Assembly (NCBI GenBank): GCA_004297395.1
Contig: SCUO01000099.1
Location: 1 to 50,361 of the forward strand
Length of the DNA: 50,361 bases
Source of the DNA: Chloroflexota bacterium
Lineage (GTDB): Bacteria > Chloroflexota > Limnocylindria > Limnocylindrales > CSP1-4
Direction of reading: 5' to 3'
Part shown: positions 8,015 through 14,384 of the stretch, in pieces
Position numbering within the stretch: position 1 is the stretch's first letter
Layout: every line of letters begins with the position of its first letter
The notes under the pieces: generated by a model
What the model saw: only the letters and a program-made list of their open reading frames with translations
Databases searched by the model: none
Told to the model about the DNA's origin: nothing
Translations under genes and position numbers: made by a program

Positions 8015-9156
8015 GCGCGCGCCGGGTCCTTGCCGTCGCCCGCCGGATCGCCGAAGGGTTCCGGCGAGACCATCGCTCGCTGGCCCTGCTCTTCATCGCG
8101 CCGCTGTTCGTGACCGCGCTGCTCGGCTGGGTCCTGCGCGGCTCCGTCGCCGGCACGATCGACCTCGTCGTCGCCGGCGCGCCGGCCGCCCTGGTGGATG
8201 CCCTCGAGTCGGCCGCTGCGGATCCCGATCTCGACGTCGAGGTCCGGATCGAGGCTATCGACGACGCTGACGGAGCCAGGGGCGCCGTCCGTGACGGCGA
8301 CGCCGACGTCGCCCTCATCGTGGCAGGCAGCGGCGCCAACGTCGGACTCACGATCGTGACCCAGGGCGCCGACCCGACCACCGAAGGCGGCCAGCTCGGC
8401 GTGGTGCAGGCCCTCATCAGCGGCGCAGCCGGCGCGCTCCTGCCGATCCCGGGCGCGCGTCTGCCCGAGATCAGCCGCGAGACGATCTACCTGTCGCCGG
8501 ACGCCGACCAGCTCGATGCCCTGGCGCCGGTCTTCCTCGGGATCTTCGCCTACTTCTTCGTCTTCATCCTGACCGGGATCAGCTTCCTGCGTGAGCGGGT
8601 CGGCGGGACCCTGGAGCGGCTCCTCGCGACGCCGGTGACCCGGGCCGAGATCGTCCTCGGCTACTCGATCGGCTTCAGCTTCTTCGCCGCGATCCAGGTC
8701 GTCGTCCTGACGCTGTTCATCCTGGCCAGGGTCGAGGTCCCCGCCCTCGGCCCGATCCCGGCCTTCACGATCGGCCTCGATGTCCAGACCGCCGGCAGCC
8801 CGGCGATCGCCTTCATCGTCGCCCTGCTCATGGCGATCGGTGCCGTCAACCTCGGGATCTTCCTCTCGACGTACGCTCGGACCGAGCTCCAGATCGTCCA
8901 GTTCATCCCGCTCGTGATCCTGCCCCAGGCACTCCTCGGCGGCGTGTTCTGGCCGGTCGAGCGCCTGCCCGACGTCCTCCAGGCGATCGCCCATGTCCTG
9001 CCGGTGACGTACGCGGTCGATGCCCTGCGCGAGGTGATGATCAAGGGCGCCGACTTCGGATCGTCGGTCGTCCAGCTGGACCTCGCGGTGCTCGCCGGGA
9101 TCGCGATCCTGTTCGTGGTCCTCGGCGCCGGGACGATCAAGCGCGAGGTCGCCTGA
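8011..9156 (+). CDS. ABC-2 type transporter permease
   Basis: 381 aa, ATG overlapping the ATPase stop by 4 nt. One N-terminal membrane helix (about 25-43), a long extracytoplasmic domain (about 45-170), then five helices, including LGIFAYFFVFILTGISFLRE and the loop RERVGGTLERLLATPVTRAE, a hallmark of the ABC-2 membrane family. PLVILPQALLGGVFWPVERLP near the end is also characteristic. It is the membrane half of the exporter with the preceding ATPase. It ends 266 nt before the convergent surface-protein operon. Confidence 0.92.
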   Translation: MSARRVLAVARRIAEGFRRDHRSLALLFIAPLFVTALLGWVLRGSVAGTIDLVVAGAPAALVDALESAAADPDLDVEVRIEAIDDADGARGAVRDGDADVALIVAGSGANVGLTIVTQGADPTTEGGQLGVVQALISGAAGALLPIPGARLPEISRETIYLSPDADQLDALAPVFLGIFAYFFVFILTGISFLRERVGGTLERLLATPVTRAEIVLGYSIGFSFFAAIQVVVLTLFILARVEVPALGPIPAFTIGLDVQTAGSPAIAFIVALLMAIGAVNLGIFLSTYARTELQIVQFIPLVILPQALLGGVFWPVERLPDVLQAIAHVLPVTYAVDALREVMIKGADFGSSVVQLDLAVLAGIAILFVVLGAGTIKREVA

Positions 9157-9205
9157 GCACCGGGTTCGTGACGTCCGGCCCAGCGGCGCTCAGGGCCTGC
9201 AACCG

Positions 9206-9391
9206 CCGGTGACGCTGCCACCGTCAAAATCCGGGCTTGGACACCATGTAGGGCTCCCGACCAGGCGCTTGACCGGCGCCGCGACGACCACAGCGTCACC
9301 GGTGGCACGGAGCGGTGATAAGGGCCGCCGCCACGGACCGCCCTACCCACCTATCGCCTGGACAAGTCCGAAGGTGACGCTCCCAGCGTCA
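9206..9391. repeat. Inverted repeats between convergent genes
   Basis: CCGGTGACGCTG (9206-9217) is exactly inverted as CAGCGTCACCGG (9291-9302). A third copy forms its own hairpin, TGACGCT-CCC-AGCGTCA (9375-9391). The three elements are spaced about 84 nt apart between an operon ending at 9156 and a convergent one ending at 9423, where bidirectional termination would be useful. No T-run follows, so an interspersed palindromic repeat is equally possible. Confidence 0.5.
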
Positions 9392-9422
9392 TTGCGAACC
9401 TTTGGCGTGCGGTGCCCGGTGA

Positions 9423-9887
9423 TCAGCAGCGCTTCCCGGAGCCGGGGAGGATCGTGAGGATCGCGGCCGGGCTCTCGATCGTGACGTCATCGAGGGTCGC
9501 CTGGGCGAGGACGAGGTAGGCGCCCGGGACACGGCCACACAGGGTCACACCGACGGTGCTGGTTCTCCCGCTCGGGATCTGGCTGAGCGTCTGCCGGGCG
9601 CCGCGGATGGCGAACGCTGCTGCGTCCAGCCGGAGCGAGACCATGACGTCTCGGACCGTGGCGGGTCCCGCGTTCGTCACCCGGACGCGGGCCTTCACCG
9701 ACTCGCCGGTGGTCGCGGCTGCCGCCTCAAGGTCCAGCACGACGAGCAACGGGCTGACGTCGAGCCGGGCCGTGACCACGGCCTCGGCCGGCAGGGGCGG
9801 CTCGACCGCCCGGGCGGGAACGCCCGACGCCGCCGCGCACAGAAGCAGCGCCGCCACGAGCGCCGGCCCGAGCCGCGCGCGATGCAT
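9423..9887 (-). CDS. Small secreted Ig-like (CARDB/DUF11-type) protein
   Basis: 154 aa; the ATG at 9887 gives a proper signal peptide (RARLGPALVAALLLCAAASG, cleavage expected near residue 27), while the longer open frame upstream does not. The mature part is one beta-sandwich: VKARVRVTNAGPATVRDVMVSLRL resembles CARDB/DUF11 extracellular domains. Cysteines occur near the end (TLCGRVPG and the last residue). It is the last gene of the minus-strand surface operon, 32 nt after the DUF916-like gene. It probably acts as an accessory subunit of a cell-surface assembly; no enzymatic motif is present. Confidence 0.65.
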   Translation of the reverse strand: MHRARLGPALVAALLLCAAASGVPARAVEPPLPAEAVVTARLDVSPLLVVLDLEAAAATTGESVKARVRVTNAGPATVRDVMVSLRLDAAAFAIRGARQTLSQIPSGRTSTVGVTLCGRVPGAYLVLAQATLDDVTIESPAAILTILPGSGKRC

Positions 9888-9919
9888 CGGCCGCCTCGAT
9901 CGACCGGCCCGGCCGGCAC

Positions 9920-10519
9920 TCAGGCCCGCCGGGCGATGGAGAACGTGAACCGCCGGCGCAACAGCCGCAGCGCGATCAGGAGGCTGACCAGCACCGGGAT
10001 CGTCAGCAGCCAGGGCTGCTCGCCGACGATGCGCAGGATCGTCCGGGCGATGCCCTCGATCCAACTCGACGGCGCGATCGTGAAGCTGAGCCGTGCCGCC
10101 GCCGCCGCGCCGACCTGGGCGCCCGTCCCCTCGGCCACAATCTGCGGGCCGATGAGGGCTGCGTACTGGCCGGGCTCCGAATCGGCCGGCAGCGTGATGA
10201 CCGCCTGGACCGGGCGTGACTCGCCCGGCGCCAGCGTCAGCTCGGCCGGCTCGAAGCGGAACCATGCGGCGTCCGGGAGGAGCGCGGCCTGGCCGTCAAT
10301 GCCGCTGACCGTGAGGCGGTACGTAGTCGACTCGGACCCCGGGTTCCGGACCCCGAACGTCGGAAGCCGGTACTCGCCGCCAGGAGCGAGGGCGTCGGTG
10401 ACATCGATCCGACCGACGTCGATCGAGACCGCCATCGAGGCCGCCGCGGGTGCCGCGCCGACTACCGCGGCGACGTACAGGCCGAGGACCAGGACGGATC
10501 TTCGGAGCTGCCCGCTCAC
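9920..10519 (-). CDS. DUF916-like surface protein with C-terminal membrane anchor
   Basis: 199 aa from the GTG at 10519, which overlaps the upstream stop (GTGA) and is followed by a signal sequence (RRSVLVLGLYVAAVVGAAPA). The ectodomain has the shape of DUF916/NEW3-like domains: LAPGGEYRLPTFGVRNPGSE, then RFEPAELTLAPGESRPVQAV and ITLPADSEPGQYAALIGPQI. A single membrane helix near the C-terminus (WLLTIPVLVSLLIALRLL) and a basic tail anchor it in the membrane facing out. In Firmicutes, DUF916 proteins are encoded beside WxL surface proteins and hold them at the wall. A similar role here is inference from domain type and neighbours. Confidence 0.7.
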   Translation of the reverse strand: MSGQLRRSVLVLGLYVAAVVGAAPAAASMAVSIDVGRIDVTDALAPGGEYRLPTFGVRNPGSESTTYRLTVSGIDGQAALLPDAAWFRFEPAELTLAPGESRPVQAVITLPADSEPGQYAALIGPQIVAEGTGAQVGAAAAARLSFTIAPSSWIEGIARTILRIVGEQPWLLTIPVLVSLLIALRLLRRRFTFSIARRA

Positions 10520-11892
10520 GGCGCGGCCTCTTCGATCGCGGTGAAGACGATCTGCAGCGACATCACCGCGCCGGCGCCGGTGCTCCCGGGGCACGGTGTA
10601 TCCATTCGGGCCTCGTGATCGGCCGTCGCGCCGGCCGCGAGGGCCTGGAGCGTGGCGTTCTGTGTACCGAGATCCACGAAGACGTCCGGGACGGCCTGGC
10701 TCTCGAGCCGCAGCCGGAAGGCATCGGTACCGAGCGTTCCAACCTGGCAGGCCCCGGAGGTCGCGAGGCTCCAGGCCGCCCCGCCCGGACCGGTCGCGTC
10801 GGTACCCCGGGCGAGGATCACCTCGCCGATCCCGCTGCAGTTCGTGACGCCGATCAGCGGGGACGCCGGAGCGCCCACCTCGCCGAATAGACGCGTTCCG
10901 AAGTCGATCGCCGCGGTCGAGAGCTCGAGGCAGACCGCCGAGGCGGCCATCGTCACGGTGGCCTCGACGGTGCCAGAGTCTCGGGATGGAACCGGCTGCC
11001 AGTCCGGGCCGAAGTCGTGGGCAGTTTCGGTCGTCAGCCGCGTCTGGCCCGTGCCGTCGGCGTTCATGACGTAGATCTCGGTGTTGCCGTCACGGCCGCT
11101 GTCGAAGGCGATGCGGGTGCCGTCCGGCGACCAGGCCGGCTCGAGGTCGCCGGTACTGTTGGTCGTAAGCGGCGCCTGGCCGCTGCCGTCGGCGTTCATG
11201 ACGTAGATCGCGGGGTAGCCGTCGCGGTAGCTGTTGAAGGCGATGCGGGTGCCGTCCGGCGACCAGGCCGGCCCGCTATCGAAGGCGGTGTTGGTGGTCA
11301 GCCGGGTCTGGCCCGTGCCGTCGGCGTTCATGACGTAGATCTCGTTGCCCTCACCGTCGCTGGCGAAGGCAATCCGGGTGCCGTCAGGCGACCAGGCCGG
11401 CTCGGTGTCGAAGGCGGTGTTGGTGGTCAGCCGGGTCTGGCCCGCGCCGTCAGCGTCCATGACGTAGATCTCTGCGTTGCCGTCGCGGTAGCTGTTGAAG
11501 GCGATGCGGGTGCCGTCCGGCGACCATGCCGGCTCGGCATCGTAGGCGGCGTTCGTTGTCAACCGCGTCTGGTCCGTGCCGTCGGCGTTCATGATGTAGA
11601 TCTCGGAGTTGCCGTCGCGGCCGCTGGAGAAGGCGATGTGGGTGCCGTCCTGGGACCATGCCGGTTCAGAGTCGAATGCCGGGTCAGTCGTCAACCGCGT
11701 CTGGCTCGTGCCGTCAGCGTTCATGACGTAGATCTCGCCGTTGCCGCCGAGGTCCCTGGCGAAGGCGATCAGCCCGTTCTCGCCGGGGAACGCCGCCACG
11801 GCCGGCCCGCCGCCCACGGCGCTCAGCCCCAGCGTCATCGAGATCGTGAGGCAGGCTGCGGCGACTCTCCGTGCCCGGGTTGAGGTGCGCAT
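10516..11892 (-). CDS. Secreted six-bladed PD40/TolB-like propeller with C-terminal beta-sandwich module
   Basis: 458 aa, ATG start, signal peptide about 1-33 (VAAACLTISMTLGLSAVGGG). Residues about 34-290 hold six repeats of about 42 aa on the pattern EIYVMNADGTGQTRLTT ... PAWSPDGTRIAF, the WD40-like PD40 motif of TolB-type propellers. The first strand (NGLIAFARD) and last half blade (PDWQPVPS) would close the ring. Residues about 300-455 are a separate domain (VCLELSTAAIDFGTRLFG ... VTNCSG ... AAWSL ... PCPGSTGAG) nearly the same as the end of the neighbouring protein. A binding or scaffolding role outside the cell is likely. Not TolB itself: there is no Tol system nearby and no sign of an outer membrane. 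Confidence 0.8.
   Translation of the reverse strand: MRTSTRARRVAAACLTISMTLGLSAVGGGPAVAAFPGENGLIAFARDLGGNGEIYVMNADGTSQTRLTTDPAFDSEPAWSQDGTHIAFSSGRDGNSEIYIMNADGTDQTRLTTNAAYDAEPAWSPDGTRIAFNSYRDGNAEIYVMDADGAGQTRLTTNTAFDTEPAWSPDGTRIAFASDGEGNEIYVMNADGTGQTRLTTNTAFDSGPAWSPDGTRIAFNSYRDGYPAIYVMNADGSGQAPLTTNSTGDLEPAWSPDGTRIAFDSGRDGNTEIYVMNADGTGQTRLTTETAHDFGPDWQPVPSRDSGTVEATVTMAASAVCLELSTAAIDFGTRLFGEVGAPASPLIGVTNCSGIGEVILARGTDATGPGGAAWSLATSGACQVGTLGTDAFRLRLESQAVPDVFVDLGTQNATLQALAAGATADHEARMDTPCPGSTGAGAVMSLQIVFTAIEEAAP
10990..11760. repeat. Tandem 123-126 bp repeats encoding propeller blades
   Basis: Six highly similar DNA copies recur every 123-126 bp, visible as repeated ATGACGTAGATCTC and GCGATGCGGGTGCCGTC strings on the plus strand. 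Similarity at the nucleotide level exceeds what the protein pattern needs, pointing to recent duplication or gene conversion. Blade number could vary between strains. Confidence 0.8.
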
Positions 11893-11896
11893 CTCG

Positions 11897-12889
11897 TCAG
11901 CCCTCTGAGGTCGCGAGGTACAGGATCTGGAGCGTCATCGTCGTGCCGGCGCCGGTGCTGCCTGGGCAGGCCAGGTCGATCCGCGCGGTGTCGGTCGTTC
12001 CGAGACCGGAGCTGAGCGAGCCGAGGGACTTGTTGGACGTCGAGAGCTCGACCGGCACGCCGCCATCGGCAAGGCGCAGCCGGTAGGCGTCCAGGCCCAG
12101 GGTCAGCGCGGCGCACGCGGCGTCGGCGTCGGTCAGGGACCAGTGGGCGCCGGCGGGCCCGGTGGCATCGGTGCCGCTGGCGTAGATCGTCTCGCTGAGG
12201 CCCGAGCAGTTCGTCACGGTGATGTCAGGCGTTGCCGGGGAGTCGACCGAGCCGAGCGGCAGCGTCCCGAAGTCGATCGCCGAGGTCGAGAGCTCCAGGC
12301 AGGCCGCCGAGGCGGGCACGGTCACGGTCGCACCGACGCTGCCGGTGTTCGGCACGCCGATGCCCGAGAGGTCGAGGCTGAGGCTGTCGTCGACCGCGTC
12401 CGCCAGGTTCGGGCCCATGAAGTTGAGCAGCTCGTCGCTGCTGTTGACATCGATGTCGAGGATCGTGCCGGTCACGACCGCCCCCAGCGGGCCGGTCGTC
12501 GAAGGCGTGAAGGTGATCTCGGCCGTACAGCTGCCGGTCCCGGTCAGGCAGGTGCTGTCGTCAACCGAGAAATCGGTGCCGGGGGAGACGACGAGATCGA
12601 CGTGGTACGTGGCCGTCACGTCGCCGATGGCGGCGTACAGGGAGCCGGCGGTCACCGGCGCGCTCAACCCGTAGAAGGGCAGGAGCAGGTCGATCACGGA
12701 TTCGCCGCCGGCGTAGAGCACCGTGGCCGGGTCGAGCTCACTGAGCGACGCCGTCAGCGGCACGACCTGGCTCTTGATCGAGCTCGCGCCGACGTTCACG
12801 GTGCCGAAATCGAGCGGCGTCAGGGCAGCCACGGGTGAGACCCCGGCCACGGTCATCAGCCCGACAAGGGCGACGGTCAGTCGCTTCAC
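11897..12889 (-). CDS. Secreted anchor-type beta-sandwich protein with W-S-L module
   Basis: 330 aa from the GTG at 12889, which has GAGGAGA 6 nt upstream; the longer frame upstream lacks a ribosome site and overlaps the preceding gene. Signal peptide about 1-22 (KRLTVALVGLMTVAGVSPVA). The N-terminal part resembles choice-of-anchor D/ASH-like sandwiches (TPLDFGTVNVG ... GSCTAEITFTPSTTGPLG). The C-terminal 155 residues (ACLELSTSAIDFGTLPLG ... TVTNCSG ... AHWSLTD ... ACPGSTGAGTTMTLQI) match the end of the propeller protein encoded 4 nt downstream. It probably forms part of the same extracellular structure. No catalytic motif is seen. Confidence 0.7.
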   Translation of the reverse strand: MKRLTVALVGLMTVAGVSPVAALTPLDFGTVNVGASSIKSQVVPLTASLSELDPATVLYAGGESVIDLLLPFYGLSAPVTAGSLYAAIGDVTATYHVDLVVSPGTDFSVDDSTCLTGTGSCTAEITFTPSTTGPLGAVVTGTILDIDVNSSDELLNFMGPNLADAVDDSLSLDLSGIGVPNTGSVGATVTVPASAACLELSTSAIDFGTLPLGSVDSPATPDITVTNCSGLSETIYASGTDATGPAGAHWSLTDADAACAALTLGLDAYRLRLADGGVPVELSTSNKSLGSLSSGLGTTDTARIDLACPGSTGAGTTMTLQILYLATSEG

Positions 12890-12932
12890 GTTGTTTCTCC
12901 TCAAGCCTCTCAGCGGTTGGGTGCCGTCCTCG

Positions 12933-14198
12933 TCAACGTGTGAACTGGAACGCCGCGGTCCGGTAGATCGGGCTCCCGTCCGGGTTTCGATCACCGAAGT
13001 CGAAGCGCACCAGCCGGCAGGTACCTGCCCACGACTTCTCTGTCGCCCAGTTCCACTGGTAGTACCCGTCGCCGAGGTTCTGGAGCCCCGAGCTGCCGGG
13101 CGCGTAGGCATCGAGCGGCTCGGCCTCGCCCGACAGGCTCTCGCAGACGATGCGGACCGAGCTGACGTCGACGGACGAACTCGAGAGGTTGAGGATTGGG
13201 TTGCCGCCAAGGTCGAGGATTCGCCAGCCCAGGGGAACCGCTCGGCCCGCCTTGGCCACATTGATGTCGCTATCGGCCGGAGCCGAGAAGCCCTCGAAGG
13301 CAAAGGCGCTGACGAACGCGATGACCGTGCCGCCGAGCGCCGTGATCTGCGGCGTGCTGGTCATGTCGAAGGTCACGGTGGCAGACGAAGCGCTCGATGT
13401 GGCCCAGTCGAAGCTGAAGGTGGGGGCTACGGCGCCGCTGCCGGACACCGGCGCCCAGGTCGTTCCCGTCCAGTACGCCAGGCGGATCGGGCTGGGCGGC
13501 AGGACCGGGTTGGGCGGCAGGACCGGGTTGGGCGGCAGGATCGGGTTGGGCGGCAGGAACGTGCCCACGAGCGTGTCCCCGGCCACGCCGTCCAGGAGCT
13601 GCAGGTCGACGAAGGCGACCGGCGAAATCGGATTGGGCGGCAGGAGCGGGTCGGTCGGGAAGGCGTAGTCGACGGCCGTTAACGTGCCGTAGCCGCCGGC
13701 TGCTCGCGTGTAGGTGGCGGTGAGCCGGCCGGTGGAGGCGGTCACGGTCCCACCCGCGCCCGCCACGGCGCTTTCGGCGGCGCCAACACCGGGGCCGAAG
13801 ATCGTTACCGGCAGCGGGTTGGATGCGGCGCCCCCGGTCGAGACGGTGACGAGCACGGTCTCGAATGTGCCGTCGATGGCCAGGGCGGAGGCGGGGATGG
13901 CCGAGCCCAGGGATCCGCCATCACCATCAACATCCACGATCCAGTCGATCGGGTAGTCAACGCCGCGCCATTGCAGCATCGAGCTCGCTCCGATCCCGTC
14001 GCCGCTGATGATGAGCGTCAGTCCTTCGGCATCTGCGGCAACGGTATTCGGGGTGAGTGACGTCAACGTTGGTGCAGTGTCCGCGGCGACCGGCGCCACG
14101 GACGGCGCGAGGCTTGCGACGAGCATCAGGACCGCAAGGAGCCCCAGCAGTCGACTCGCCCGTTCACGCCGGGACGGGCGCCATTCGGATCCATTCAT
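12933..14198 (-). CDS. Secreted IPT/TIG-PxKF-like surface protein with LPPNP repeats
   Basis: 421 aa; the ATG at 14198 is preferred (GAGG 8 nt upstream) over a GTG at 14207 that abuts the same ribosome site. Signal peptide about 15-40. Domain order: an IPT/TIG-like sandwich (TLTSLTPNTVAADAEGLTL ... IISGDGIGASSMLQW), a Gly/Thr-rich sandwich, a rigid stalk of four LPPNPV-type hexads with another copy 25 residues earlier, a further sandwich, and a C-terminal domain like PxKF proteins (GRAVPLGWRILDLGGNPI ... YQWNWATEKSWAGTCRLVRF), where the usual PVKF reads PLGW. First gene of the surface operon. Likely an adhesin or sheath component. Confidence 0.7.
   Translation of the reverse strand: MNGSEWRPSRRERASRLLGLLAVLMLVASLAPSVAPVAADTAPTLTSLTPNTVAADAEGLTLIISGDGIGASSMLQWRGVDYPIDWIVDVDGDGGSLGSAIPASALAIDGTFETVLVTVSTGGAASNPLPVTIFGPGVGAAESAVAGAGGTVTASTGRLTATYTRAAGGYGTLTAVDYAFPTDPLLPPNPISPVAFVDLQLLDGVAGDTLVGTFLPPNPILPPNPVLPPNPVLPPSPIRLAYWTGTTWAPVSGSGAVAPTFSFDWATSSASSATVTFDMTSTPQITALGGTVIAFVSAFAFEGFSAPADSDINVAKAGRAVPLGWRILDLGGNPILNLSSSSVDVSSVRIVCESLSGEAEPLDAYAPGSSGLQNLGDGYYQWNWATEKSWAGTCRLVRFDFGDRNPDGSPIYRTAAFQFTR
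13485..13556. repeat. Four tandem 18-bp units encoding LPPNPV-type hexads
   Basis: Units of the form GACCGGGTTGGGCGGCAG occur four times without gaps (13485-13502, 13503-13520, 13521-13538, 13539-13556), with a degenerate extra copy near 13629-13646. On the minus strand they encode LPPNPI, LPPNPV, LPPNPV and LPPSPI. Being in frame, slippage would change stalk length without breaking the gene. Confidence 0.9.
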
Positions 14199-14312
14199 GA
14201 GTTGCACCTCACCCTTCCCATGACGAGGCCGCGGCAGCGGCTCGGGGCCCGGCTCACGCTTGCGGCAGGCGGGTCCGATGCCCGCTACGTGCCGTGGGCA
14301 GGAACGGTGGGG

Positions 14313-14326
14313 CCCGGAGCTCCGGG
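14313..14326. promoter_or_regulatory. 14-bp perfect palindrome upstream of the surface operon
   Basis: CCCGGAGCTCCGGG lies in the 186-nt gap between the LuxR-type regulator and the first surface gene, 115 nt before that gene's ATG. It could be a regulator site or a terminator stem for the regulator message. No clear -35/-10 pair is recognisable around it. Confidence 0.3.
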
Positions 14327-14384
14327 TTACATCGGGTGAATCCCTACTAGTGCGCCTTCAGAGAGGCCCGCCCGCGGTGTCGGG

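Noticed and set aside
13485-13556. Short tandem array considered as a CRISPR
   Set aside because: 18-bp units without spacers, in frame inside a surface-protein gene.
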